Positions 50,475 to 61,783 of a DNA stretch of 64,000 nt are shown here, piece after piece (the first letter of the stretch is position 1; every line of letters begins with the position of its first letter). The position numbers were made by a program, and so were the translations under genes. Source of the stretch: Onchocerca volvulus (Eukaryota; Nematoda; Chromadorea; Rhabditida; Onchocercidae). The DNA is taken from positions 15,984,564 to 16,048,563 of the forward strand of contig HG738140.1 of the NCBI GenBank assembly GCA_000499405.2, read 5' to 3'. The notes below the pieces were generated by a model that worked only from the letters and a program-made list of their open reading frames with translations, had not been told where the DNA came from and made no database searches.

Positions 50475-52975
50475 TAGTGAAACAGGAGTAGTAAAAAAAA
50501 TGAAAATTAACTATAAGATTAAAATTTCAAAATCATTATTTCGATCAAACCAATTCAGTTTATTATATTGTCATCTTTACATTTATTTCATGTAGTTTAA
50601 ATGCCATCTTATTTAAAAAAAAACTATTTCTTTCTCCTTTCTTTTTCTTTAATTATCGTGTAGTTTTTTTTTTTTTTTATTTGTTTGATTTTGTAGTAAT
50701 TATTTAACGATGATTTTTATGTTAATAAGTAGTATGAGACAACATTCGAAAATGTTTTACACTTATTCACTTCAATCATCTTGCGCAGGCAATTTGGAAA
50801 TTAAATTGTGAAACTAAGTGAACCAAAAAGTTAATTTACTTTTCAAGCAAAAGTGCTGGAAATTTTTTCAAGACAGTTTATTTTTACTAGTCTACATATT
50901 ATCGGAAAAACATATTAAATTAGTCCTTTTTATACTTAAAGATTAGTCTTGAAATAAACAAAAAAATAATAAGGGTAAAAAATAGAAAGAAAGATCTAGC
51001 TATGACATTTGAAAATAAGAGGAGAAAATTTTAGATATAAATTTATGATTTCTTAGAAATAAACATGCGACAATAAAGCAATATAAAAAAATAACAACAG
51101 TAATTTAGTAATCATAGAATCTTTGCAAATTTTTCCTACAATAATTTTAAAAATTTGCTTAACTGAGATTTTTAAAATCAAATTTAAAATCATTTAAGTT
51201 GATGTTGAATTTTTAGGATTGCATCTAAATTATCATTAAACCCTTTTTACGGAAATTTCAAATGAAATTCCTGCGACAGTATTTGAATTACAAAAGTTTT
51301 GAACAGCTTAACTAAAATTGATTATTCGTTTACTTAAATTTATCTTCAATTACGAATTCAAATATGAATTCATCGAATTATCATTCTTCGAAGAAAAGAA
51401 TTGTATAATTATCGTTGCTAACTTATTACATGCCGAAATTAATTTAATTTCTAATTTAATTAATTTTGCGTTTCAAGTTATTTCAAGCTGTTTAATAAGT
51501 AAATTAAATGCTTAATGCACGGTTCACTACAAGTTTCCTGTAAACGAAATCCAATGATATATCATCCATCTTCCAGAAATTCCTTTTAGTAATAATCACA
51601 ATGAATAAATTTAATCAGATATATTGAAGATTAATGTTATTTCAGCCATAAATATTACATTATATTTGGGTTGAATGAGTCAGAATTTATGCATACTAAT
51701 AATTAAATAGTAATTTAAAATAGTTGTAATCATTTCTTGCGAGAGAATAATCATTTTAGAATATAATTTTTTTTTAGGCGCATTACTACTTTATAATTAT
51801 ATCTTTCACAATTTGTGACAACTATAAATTCGGGCAAATTTTGATACTCATTTATTGTATTATTTCACTTCTTTCTTGTTTAAACTTCTCTGCTCAGTAA
51901 CTAAACTTTCAAACATCAAAAGTTAAAATTTTATTCAATGTTTTGCAGTTTTTACAAATAGTTGAAGTTATAAATTTCATCACTTCGAAATATTTCAATT
52001 AAGATTTTTCCAATCCTAAAATTAGCATTTTTTTTTTCAAACTTTAGTGATATCTGAAAAAATATAAGATGATTGTAGATTTCCAAGGTTAGAGATGAAA
52101 TAGTAGAATATTAAGTCGAAACTTTATCTTAATAAAATGCCCAATCCTCTCTATCCAGATAAACTTGGTAATTCTAATTTAGCAGCAATTATTTATTCTT
52201 TTCTTGATTGTAAATTAGAAATGATAAATATAGCAATCAACTAACGTAAATACTTCAAAAATATCAAAGAGAAAATTAATCTATTGATAAATATAATATG
52301 GATATGTATGCTTGAATAGAATTATCAAGGATTATACTTTATAGCCATATTTGAATAGCATTAATATTTTGGTCCTTCGATAATATTCGAATAATTTAGT
52401 AATAAATTGAAAACAAACTATAATTTAATCAATGCATTTTGAATAGAATGGTGTTCTTTTCTATTTTTTTTCGATTTTGTAAAATTTCATGAACTATTTA
52501 AATAACAAATCAAAATTAATAAAGATATTAATTTTGATTTGTTCGTATAATATAGATATCTGTGTATGTATGAGTATTATAGTATATGAAATTTACAATG
52601 TATACAAAAAACAAGTTGTATAATTCAATTTTTTAATTTCTTTTTTTCTTTTATCCACCCTCTACCAATTTTATTGAGAATATCTTATTAATAAAAAGTA
52701 TGCAGTTTAAAATTGTTTTGTTTGCATAATATACTGTATCAAAAACACGAAAAGAATCAATAATTTGTAAAATAAAAATTAAATTAGCATTATTTGTAGC
52801 TTGGTATATCTGTGTGAATGTTTTTGGAAATTCATATCCCATGTATTCGATATCCGTAATAATAGTGTCAGATTATTATAAAAATTAGATGATTAATGGA
52901 AGAATGGAAGAAAAAAAATTTTGGAATGAGAGATAAATTTCAAACGAAAAAAGGAAAAAATGGGAAGATTTGAAG
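50475..52975. other. Gene-poor spacer
   Basis: AT-rich sequence with no supported exon or RNA gene. Open stretches at 51318-51515 (+) and 52651-52842 (-) have noise-like composition. Confidence 0.6.
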
Positions 52976-52978
52976 GAG

Positions 52979-53062
52979 AAATAAAGTAACAAAAATTTCA
53001 GTAAGTTGAAATGAAAGTTTTATGAATAGGTTGAAATATTTGATGGACAAAGTTGGTGGTTC
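52979..53062. repeat. Dispersed repeat, copy 1
   Basis: About 84 nt matching 56907-56990 at roughly 85% (shared GTTGAAATATTTG and GGACAAAGTTGGT). Further right the matches continue weakly (AAGTGATGATATTAA-like). Confidence 0.75.
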
Positions 53063-53142
53063 TTTTTTTCTTTTTTTTTTCCTTTTTTTTTTTTTTTGAT
53101 GCTGAAATTAGGAAAATAAAAAGCAGTGATGATGTTAAAAGA

Positions 53143-53299
53143 AATACATCTTAAGTCTTGTTGGACCTATATTATAAATGTTGTCTTGATTCCCGCTAAT
53201 ATAATTACCGTCACTGTTAGGAAAAAATCCAGTAAATGATGATTATATCGAGTTCAGACTGGGCTTAATCTTATTGGTATTGGTGCTATAGCTAAGACT
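53143..53299. repeat. 157 bp direct repeat, copy 1
   Basis: Matches 54132-54288 with about five mismatches (about 97%). The match ends exactly one base before the N at 53300. Confidence 0.95.
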
Positions 53300-53300
53300 N
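53300..53300. other. Ambiguous base N, probable assembly joint
   Basis: The only N in the window. It sits directly after the last base shared by the two 157 bp repeats, so it may mark a closed or collapsed gap. Confidence 0.8.
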
Positions 53301-54131
53301 AGTTCTTAATGATATCCTTTCCATTTTTTACTGTTTTTTTTTTTCGTTTACAATTTCTTGCAGAAATGACATTTGAAGATGAATATTTCCTAGATTATAT
53401 TTCTTTCTATATGTCTAATTGTGGTATCATTATCAGTATGGATAATTGAGTTTCTGTGCCATTTTTTCTTCTTAATGATTCAAATTTTAGCAAAGCTTAT
53501 GAATTCATTCACTTTTTCTCAATTTCATCTTGCTATTGACCTTCATATCTCTTGAATATAGTCAATGCGATATTTCCTAAAATTTAATTAAATAAAGTAA
53601 ATTTGGAAAACACTCTCTCTCTCTCTCATTTTCTTCCCTTCCCATACTTATATCTTTCCTTACCTTAGTAAAATCTACCTCTAAGCATGAAGCATTTCAG
53701 ATATCATTTCGAGATCTGTCATGATATGTAACATTCATCTGATCTACGTCGTCACTAATGATTTCATGAAGCAGTAATTTTGTCTGCTGTTGGGTTTCTT
53801 CATTCAATGTGTTTATGTGTTATATGTTTTTACGGAAGTTATTGTGTTAAATGAATTATTTTTTACTTGTGTTTGTTAGAAGTAGTTTGAGTACGTATTG
53901 CTTCTAAATAGATATGTTGAAGGTCACATAAATGTATATGATTGTATATGTTGGATTACAGCACTGTAGTTATCTGATATTTCATAGAAATATATTTTTT
54001 TTTGTTCGTAGAACATGCAGCGTTTTGAATTATTTCCATTAATAGAAACATTAAATAAAATATTTTTATAAAATTGTCAACTACGCCTTTTATCTTATTT
54101 CATTAAAGCATGCAGCTAGTAAGAATACAAT

Positions 54132-54288
54132 AATACATCTTAAGCCTTGTTGGACCTATATTATAAATGTTGTCTTGATTCCCGCTAATATAATTACCGT
54201 CATTGTTAGGAAAAAATCCAGTAAATGATGATTATGTCGAGTTCCGACTGAGCTTAATCTTATTGGTATTGGTGCTATAGCTAAGACT
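54132..54288. repeat. 157 bp direct repeat, copy 2
   Basis: The second copy. It starts 32 bp downstream (minus strand) of the stop codon of the Gly/Tyr-rich peptide gene, so it is probably that gene's 3' UTR and flank. Confidence 0.95.
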
Positions 54289-54319
54289 AAAATCCTTTTA
54301 GCATATCAAACATAACATT

Positions 54320-55333
54320 TCACTTTCTTCCATAAAAGCCACCAAGACCGCAGCAACCAATACCGAGATTACTCAAACCAGCATCGTATAAACCGTAGCC
54401 ACCAATCCCAGCGTAATTTCCGTAACCATTAAACGCACCGTAATTTCCGTAACCACCGATACCACCATAATTTCCATAACCATAACCGTAACCTAAATTA
54501 ATGGGGTTTCTAATCTGTTTAAATAAAAATATAAATGTTCGTTGTTACAAGCTTAAATCTCTGAAAGTTCTTCAACCGATTGCTTTGAAATTTTGACACA
54601 ACGTTGCATTCGAATGGATGCGTCTTTTCATTTAGATATACCTACCTTTTTTTTTTACCTGTCATATTTGTGACAGATAGAAGCAATTAGGCGACTGAAA
54701 CGGCTTCATGAGCGGACTGAATTTGTTGATTACATCTACTTTCTGCATTCGCCGGGAGTCGGTCAACAAATTCAGTCCGTTCATGTAGGGGTGGTCAATA
54801 CATACATCACACTATTTATGAAAATTTTCTTATAGTTACTAGCTGGACACGGCTGCGCTTTCGTATGGCCGTGTGATAGTAAGACAAAGTTTGAACTATC
54901 CTAGTCGACATAAATTGAAGCTTTTTTTTTGAATTTCCCCAATTTTATTCAATAATTTTAGTTAATATATATATATATATATGAATATCTTCATTTTTAT
55001 AATTTCTTTAAAATGACAAGTTAAGTTTAGACGACGATATTTATTTTAATATAGACTTTTATTACTCCAATGAAATCAATTAAGATCTGGATTTTGATCA
55101 ATTTTTTATCTTTTTATATGAAATTATTTAGAATTCGAACTAAATTCTTATTCACTGATATAAGTAATTTATCACTTTACATAATTCAAAAATAATAATA
55201 AACAAAAATCAATCATACCGCCGCATCCAAGTATACCGAATCCACGACCGCCAAAGAATTGTCCTTCGACAATGGATAATAAAAAAAGTAGAAATGACGA
55301 TATCAGTTGTACTGTTCGCATAATCATAATCAT
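54320..55333 (-). CDS. Small secreted Gly/Tyr-rich peptide, complete
   Basis: Two exons, 55219-55333 and 54320-54492, joined at phase 1: 288 nt, 95 aa. Seen: an Ile/Met start with three in-frame ATGs (MIMIMRTV), a hydrophobic signal segment (LISSFLLFLLSIVEG) with likely cleavage before QFF, then a Gly/Tyr/Asn-rich body with GYGNYGG and GGYGNYG units and two short Cys patches (GILGCGG, GIGCCGLGG), ending FYGRK. Such peptides occur in nematodes as secreted epidermal antimicrobial-type or cuticle-associated peptides; which class this is cannot be told from sequence. A TTTCAG 8 nt upstream of the first ATG looks like a spliced-leader acceptor. The intron is filled by TE-derived repeat. The most upstream ATG was chosen because it lies right after that acceptor. 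Confidence 0.88.
54493..54843 (-). mobile_element. TE-derived repeat and Helitron-like 3' end inside the peptide-gene intron
   Basis: 54525-54625 is the dispersed ~85 bp core (inverted). 54658-54676 holds CTGTCATATTTGTGACAG. 54709-54783 is a 21 bp inverted repeat (GGACTGAATTTGTTGA / TCAACAAATTCAGTCC). Near 54840-54875, read on the minus strand, CACGGC and GCCGTG pair across 14 nt, followed by TCCAGCTAG and then T: the hairpin plus CTRR|T layout of a Helitron 3' end. That element would extend to higher coordinates. Confidence 0.55.
54709..54783. repeat. 21 bp inverted repeat
   Basis: TGAGCGGACTGAATTTGTTG (from 54709) pairs with CAACAAATTCAGTCCGTTCA (ending 54783), one mismatch, loop of about 33 nt. 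Confidence 0.88.
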
Positions 55334-55341
55334 TCGCTGGA

Positions 55342-55347
55342 CTGAAA
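55342..55347 (-). promoter_or_regulatory. Candidate spliced-leader trans-splice acceptor (or 5' UTR acceptor)
   Basis: TTTCAG on the minus strand followed by TCCAGCGA and then the first ATG. The pyrimidine-rich lead (AAAAAGATTCGTTTCAG) is typical of nematode acceptors. Confidence 0.55.
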
Positions 55348-55434
55348 CGAATCTTTTTCGATTTTATCGTCCAGTTAGCAAGAAGTGATGATACATTGTG
55401 AAATGTTTGGATTATTTTTGGAAAAATTTCCATC

Positions 55435-55458
55435 CATATATATATATATATATATATA
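55435..55458. repeat. (AT)n microsatellite
   Basis: Uninterrupted TA/AT run just upstream of the peptide gene; a similar run sits at 54966-54982 in its intron. Confidence 0.9.
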
Positions 55459-56906
55459 ATGTTGTGGACAACTTACTAGTTTCTTGTCATTGTATGATCT
55501 TTTTGTTGAAGTAAAGTATACATTGAGTTTTATGCAAATAGAAGTATAACGATGTTTATCAAATTCAATACCTAAAATCTATATTGTATCATCTGTAATA
55601 CTTACTTTTCATTATTATTTATTATGATTCTCTTGCAAGCAATATATATCTTAAGTACTACTTCTTATTACCACAACTACTATTATGATTATTATTCGAT
55701 GGATTCACGAATTTCTTCATCGTAGCCTCATAATGACGTTTTTTATATTTTTTTAACAAAAAATTTTGAATGGAACTAATACGAGTCACGATTGAGAATT
55801 CTTTTTTTATTCACTTTTTTATTGTGCATATTTATTATTGAATATTTAAAAATTCGTCGTTTTTCTTTTTTTTTTCACTTTCAAAATTATACGGTATCGT
55901 AGAATGAGTTGATAAATAATGATTTCATTTATTTGATTTTCATTTTTGATTGCAGTTTTTCGCATTCATTATGTAATATATCAATTATGATATATAGAAG
56001 AATTGCTATTATTCCAGGCCGACTGGATAGATTTAGATTAAAATATAACTGAATATGTTTATTGAATCTTTAGAAAAGAGAGAAAGAAAAAGAGAACATA
56101 TGATATATTGGCTAACTAAAATTAGATTAATATTTTAATCATCAAATAAAGTACTTAACAACTTATTCCAAAAAGCTGATGCAGACTTGTGCTTATGACC
56201 ACTTAAATCCAATATATTGTAAAATGGATGAGTTCTGGTGATTCTGGAAAGTTTTGGCTGTTTTTATTGCAACATTTTCTTCGATAGTTGAAGCCATGCA
56301 ATATTTATTGTAAATAATATTGAGCATGACCCACAAAAGTAATGAAAAAATGATGATGAATCTTACTTCGATTATTGACGCCTCCATTATCTGTTATCCG
56401 ATATTTTCACCACCGGGATTTCTATCATCCACGCATTACTCGATAAAGGCTACTATGATTCATTTATATCCTCTTTATTACTTCTGTTCAGCAAAATTTC
56501 TGTCATATCTTCAGCTACCATAAGTTCCGTCTGTTGCAAGCATGAATGAAGATATCTGATGGAGTCAATAGAAATATGTCATCATGCGTCATTCTATAAC
56601 ATAAAGTTTTATGCGGTCGCAATGAAATTCCAAATCCTTTCTTTCTGTCCATCGCACTCATGCAAATCATCATCACCTTTCTTCCCAGACAATTCGCATT
56701 TTACATTTCTATGTCTCATTTCTTCCAAGTAATCTAAGGTGAGAACAACAGGCAATATTGCTTTTTGATTTTAATTATTGTCAGTGAAAGTATACTTTCA
56801 CTATTACTACATGTGCATATTATATCAATCACATGTACGCACATATATATATATACTGTTGTCAGTTCATTTATTGATGGTTTTAAATTGAAAATTTTAG
56901 CAAAAA

Positions 56907-56990
56907 ATAAAGTAACGAAAATTTTAGCAAGTTGAAACGAAACTTTTATGAATATATTGAAATATTTGAAGGACAAAGTTGGTTGCTCTT
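56907..56990. repeat. Dispersed repeat, copy 2
   Basis: Partner of 52979-53062. It lies immediately downstream (minus strand) of the BEL/Pao reverse-transcriptase fragment. Confidence 0.75.
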
Positions 56991-57045
56991 CTTTTTTTGT
57001 GTTAAAACTAGAAAAATAAGAAAAAAGTGATGATATTAAGAAATA

Positions 57046-57310
57046 AAAACGGTGATGATATCCGAATGGAGCACCTTTAAAACGATAACAACTTAAATTT
57101 TCTTTGTTAATTGAACCATAAATATCCTTTAACCAAAGAAATCGGATGCAATTCCTCTCTGATGGATGTAATTCTATATGAAGAAATGCTTTTTCAATAT
57201 CAGCTACTGTCATATTTTTTTGAAACGAATACTGGTCCCGGATAAAAAACATCGTTTAAGCTTTTCTTTCCTTTCAAATGGGCTGATGCATCATAAAAAA
57301 TCCAAGCTTA
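57046..57310 (-). pseudogene. BEL/Pao reverse-transcriptase fragment
   Basis: Reads [17 protein letters not shown], the BEL/Pao RT motif at the start of the palm, then after a frameshift [29 protein letters not shown] and [10 protein letters not shown]. The order is right for a Pao-type pol but residues between the first and second blocks are missing and the YVDD-box region is absent. A dead retrotransposon copy. Confidence 0.85.
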
Positions 57311-57890
57311 GTAGTTATAAATACTTCATGATGAAGCAAATAGGGGATAATACCACACTGATTCATGTCGGGAGATTCTTCTGGAACCATGTTGTTTTGC
57401 AACTGTTAAATTATTTGATTGCATCGACGAAGCAGTCGATTATCAGTCCAAAGTCTTTTAATCGACCGAAACAAAGACCCCAATTGTCATTTAGTTTGAT
57501 ATTTGATTTCTTTCATAGTCAAAAGACTAGATATCTTTTGTTTCGTTTGAATTGTTCTAATATCGTTTCATTAGAACAAGCATTAGGTTTCTGTTGAATG
57601 CCTATTAATTCTAATTTCCAAAACTGATCTATATTTGGAATATTAATGGCATTAGCAATGTAGATTTTACTGAATTGTGTCATTTCATTTATAAATGCAC
57701 TTCCAGTTATCAGCAGCCCGATTTTTCCGCGGAGTAAAGAGAATTCAGATTTTAAATTTTTAATCTTGTCTAGCTGATAAATTTAAACATGTAATTAACT
57801 CCATTAAGTGTGCCAGATTGTGTCCATTAGTCTTAAGATTAGTTAGTTGACCTTGTGTTATGGAAGACAATTCTTTTTTGGCTAATTTGA

Positions 57891-58160
57891 TTACCTGTAT
57901 TCTATCATAATTACTACAAACAATATTATTTCTTTTTTCGCAACTTTTATCCCTATTTCCGCTTTAGTAGTAAAACATGTTTTTGGCGTCTTATCACCAA
58001 ATGAAGGTTTTAATTGCTTTTCTTCCGTCCGTCGAAGATTTAGTCGATTCGCTAATTTCTTAGACATGAAGGATAATTGCGAATCAATGTCGAATACTGC
58101 CAAAGCTTTTTCTTGAATTTCTGGACGGTTTGAACTGACTATATCGATTCCTCTGCACAA
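57891..58160 (-). pseudogene. BEL/Pao aspartic protease fragment
   Basis: A stretch with ALAVFDIDSQLSFMSKKLAN resembles the retroviral-type aspartic protease segment upstream of Pao RT. The catalytic D-(S/T)-G is replaced by DIDSQ, as in many Pao-type proteases (D-x-x-S-Q). It is followed by a Lys-rich linker and ends without reaching RT in the same frame. Confidence 0.7.
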
Positions 58161-58211
58161 GAATAAGATTCTTCTGCGTTTCTTTTCATTGTATTTGTTA
58201 TTATTATTGAA

Positions 58212-58463
58212 TCACTTTTTCTTCGTTTGACTCCACGGTTTGCGTGATATCTTTGTATTTGGTATGAGATAGTGTAGTATTGTGAGAGTCTTTACAAAGA
58301 GACAAAGAAGTTTCCTTTTGTTGCACTCGATTGTCACATGCCTTATTTGAAGACAGTTGATGCATGCATTAGTTTTCCTCGAACGTTCCATTGGCGTTTG
58401 TGGGATAAATATGGCATTCATTATCTTAATGATTTCTGTTGCGAAATGAATAGAGTCTTCCAA
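58212..58463 (-). pseudogene. BEL/Pao gag-end with zinc knuckle
   Basis: Contains one CCHC knuckle, CINCLQIRHVTIEC (C-x2-C-x4-H-x4-C), just upstream of the protease fragment, in the order gag, protease, RT expected on the minus strand. A stop separates it from the protease frame. No LTR could be recognised on either side. Confidence 0.7.
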
Positions 58464-58469
58464 TTTTGC

Positions 58470-61160
58470 TATTCTTTGAAGTTTTCTTCGATTCTGTAGT
58501 CAATTTATGACCACTTGGTTAAACCATGGAAAAATATTAAATCATGGAATTCAATTCTGCTCAAAAGATTGGATTTGATTCGTTTCAGAAGATTCTTTTT
58601 AAATAATGCCCAATAAATAAAATTATCATATTACTTCACGTGATAAACTTCTCGGAAATAATTTCGAAAATTACTTAAACTAATCATTTTAGTAAATCTC
58701 AGGAGTAGATAAGCAGTTTTTATTATTAATCGATACAAAATTCCTTGCTTTTCTCCAAGAAGGACTCTATCGATTACATCGATGTACAAATTTGATTAAT
58801 TTAAAAGGTACATTTCACTTTTTGCGAACATATGCGCTTATGGTCAAATTTTACCTGAGAATTACTATTCCCTGTGCTATGTGCTAAATCAAAAAACCAT
58901 TTAATTTCATCCTTAGGTAGATAATATGACTGCAAGCCAATATATGAGAAATAGTTGAATTTAAAAGATGAGGAAAAAGAATCAATCAATTAAGAAGGAA
59001 AAAAAAATCAATTAAGCACTGATATGCGAGGGAAAAGTTCAAATGCTGGGTTCCTTTGCAAGTTGATGAACTTTAAGGACTAGTAATTGTTTTTGTGCAC
59101 AGCTATTTCTCTTAAATATTTGCGGATAAATGGGAAATAACATGTCAGCCATTCCTTCTTACCCGATCTGGACTAGAAAGAATCTGTTTATACAAATTCA
59201 TTCTAATAAAATAGAATGAATGATTACGGCTCAGGTTCACTCTTTATCTCTTGTAGTTACGATTATAAATGCCAAAGATGCAAAAAACATCCCTCATAAA
59301 CTTGACTGTCCATTCACGGATCGAATTCCAAAGTTGTTTGAGAATGAAGCAGGCAAGAATTATCAGTCATTATCGCAAGGTATAGACATCGCAGACTGCC
59401 TCAGTTACGCCTTGTAATCAATAATGTATTGATATACTCATTTTCAAGCCTTTCATATTTGTTGTTTCTTTTATTTGTCAGAACAATCAAAATAAACACA
59501 AAAAGAACAAAGAAATTAATGTTAAGTGTCAAAAAAAAACGAAAAAGTGAAAACAATTAACAAATATCATACACGCATTTGAATTCATGTTTTGGGACAA
59601 GGGATTTATTGTAATATATGGCGTTCTGATGACAGTAAAAGTTATGAATATTCATCGAACCCGAAAATTGATTTTATCTATAAAGTCCTATTTCAATCAA
59701 TTCTTACGACGATTCTTTGGAAAATTTTAACTGAAAAAAAAAGTTTTTTTAATGAATACAAAAAACTACCTTTGTCAGAACAACTGAAGACCGGAAAAAG
59801 ATTTCCTTGTAATGCAACTAGGAGTAACATTTCTGCCAGCTGCACTCATTTTTTTTTGATTTTGCAACATAATTTGCATTAAAATAAATTTAAAAAACCC
59901 ATCTGCATTGCGCTAACAAAGGACCTGCTAACAAAAGCTAACTATATTGCGTAACAAAGGCGCATATGGATGTCTTATCAATCCTTCCTTTTTTTTTTTT
60001 ACCATTTTCAAAACGATTCATGCCAACAAGCGGCTGCTTTCTACGTCGCAGTTATTTAAACTTTCCTTACTACTCTTCTTATTGTATAATAATTTCACCA
60101 CTAATTTTACTATTTTTTATTGATATGATATTTGTAATTTTCATGTTTTATTGATGCAATATTTGTAATCGTCATGTTCTATATTATCAAGTTTTCCATT
60201 GATAAATGATTTAATTACCCAAGTTTGAGATTCTACGCGCCACGACACAAAGTTTCCCGACAATCTTATTATCAAATCGAAGCTAACGGATCACCTCCTC
60301 GAATATTTGAAAGCCCTACCTACTTAGAAATATTGGAATGTCGTAGGATAGCGATTGCTAATAATTAAAAAGAATGGAGTTGGAGAGAATTGAACAAATT
60401 TATGAAAGACAAGAAAAACACTAAAGAAGCTGATAATTTCATTCTTCAGTTTCTTAGATTCTTTTGTACTTCTCTATTAAGATTTTCGGAAGGAATGTTG
60501 ATGTTGTTATTTTTCGGAATTCAACTCCGACTTTTCTCGAACAACTGTTAAAAGAAAGAAGCCAAAATTATGATCAAGTTTGGTTAAATGATAACAAAAA
60601 ATGAAAAAAAAAATTGATATGAGAGCCTATGCAAAATAAGAATAAGAATATAGATCTTCATACAATAAAGTAATGTTAGAATACTACTGCCAAAAAGTAG
60701 AAATATAAAAGGATTAAAATGAACACGGAAGCGTAAATGTGCATGCTTTAAACAAGACATGATTCTAGTGTAGCCTACGCTAACTTAGTATCAAACCGTA
60801 ATTTAAATTGCAAAGTTTTTATTTTCATGTTTAAATTACAAATTCACTAGTAGATGAGATCTCTAGGATAATGTTGTACGTGGCAATAGCACTTGGCAAT
60901 GCTTTCTCCATCATCGAGCAAAGAAAAAGTGCTAATTGATGCAATCAAAAACAGTAGTCGAGGAGTGAACTGAAAGAAGAAAACTGAAAAAAAAGATGGA
61001 AAAGGACTGGCAACAAATGCACTATAACAAAAAGACGCGCTTCTGGTTAATCATCTGTATCCTTCTAACACAGTAACATGACTGGAATGGTGTCTCAGTC
61101 GGATGTTCTATCTTGTTGTGACCGAAGACTAATCTCGGGTATGATTCCAGAAAATTGAAG
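58470..61160. other. Repeat-rich spacer without supported genes
   Basis: Open stretches at 58801-58989 (-), 59220-59417 (+) and 59592-59882 (+) have no family resemblance. 60195-60290 (ACCCAAGTTTGAGATTCTACGCGCC) resembles 19585-19615 and may be another TE fragment. A poly-T tract occurs near 59985. Confidence 0.5.
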
Positions 61161-61733
61161 CTAGCACTGGGTAGCAAAGCAAGTTCGTGGTAATAATGCT
61201 TTTTCGCCTTCCAGAAGCTGACAAGCCTTTTGCAGCAGTTGCTGAACTTTTTGACACTTTGGGCGAATGGGTGTTGAAGCACAAGGAAGCAGTTGGTACA
61301 TATGGAAACCGACGCATCGATCAATCATTGTGAGTAGTAAACGACCATATTCATCTCGGCTAATAACCAATTTTTCGTGTGATTCTAGAAAGTTAATCTG
61401 GAAAAAATATTTTTTTATGTTATAATCAAAAATTATGACACAATACAAGTCTAGCTGTGAAGAGTCATAAAATATAGATTTATGACAATTTCACGATCAT
61501 CATAAGTAGTAAATGACCATATTCATCCCGGATAATAACCAATTTCAATGTTATGCTTTCGTGAGCTTAACCTTCATTTATGATTAAGCTGAACAATAAG
61601 AATAAAAGGAGAATCCAAGTTAAAACACTATCATTCTTATAAAGAGATTTCATCCCTTATATAAGCATTACTGCCTAATTCAGGTAGACAGGATCAACAT
61701 AAATAATGCAGAATAAGGCTTAAGTTTTTCTTT

Positions 61734-61783
<50 letters not shown>

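Noticed and set aside
51318..51515. 65-codon plus-strand open frame after the peroxidase gene
   Set aside because: Repeated Asn/Leu/Ile words from AT-rich DNA, no family likeness.
57178..57597. 139-codon plus-strand open frame
   Set aside because: Antisense of the BEL/Pao reverse-transcriptase region; no similarity on the plus strand.
61022..61324. 100-codon minus-strand frame overlapping the last PLK exon
   Set aside because: Out of frame with the polo box 2 reading, which matches the family and ends at 61161.
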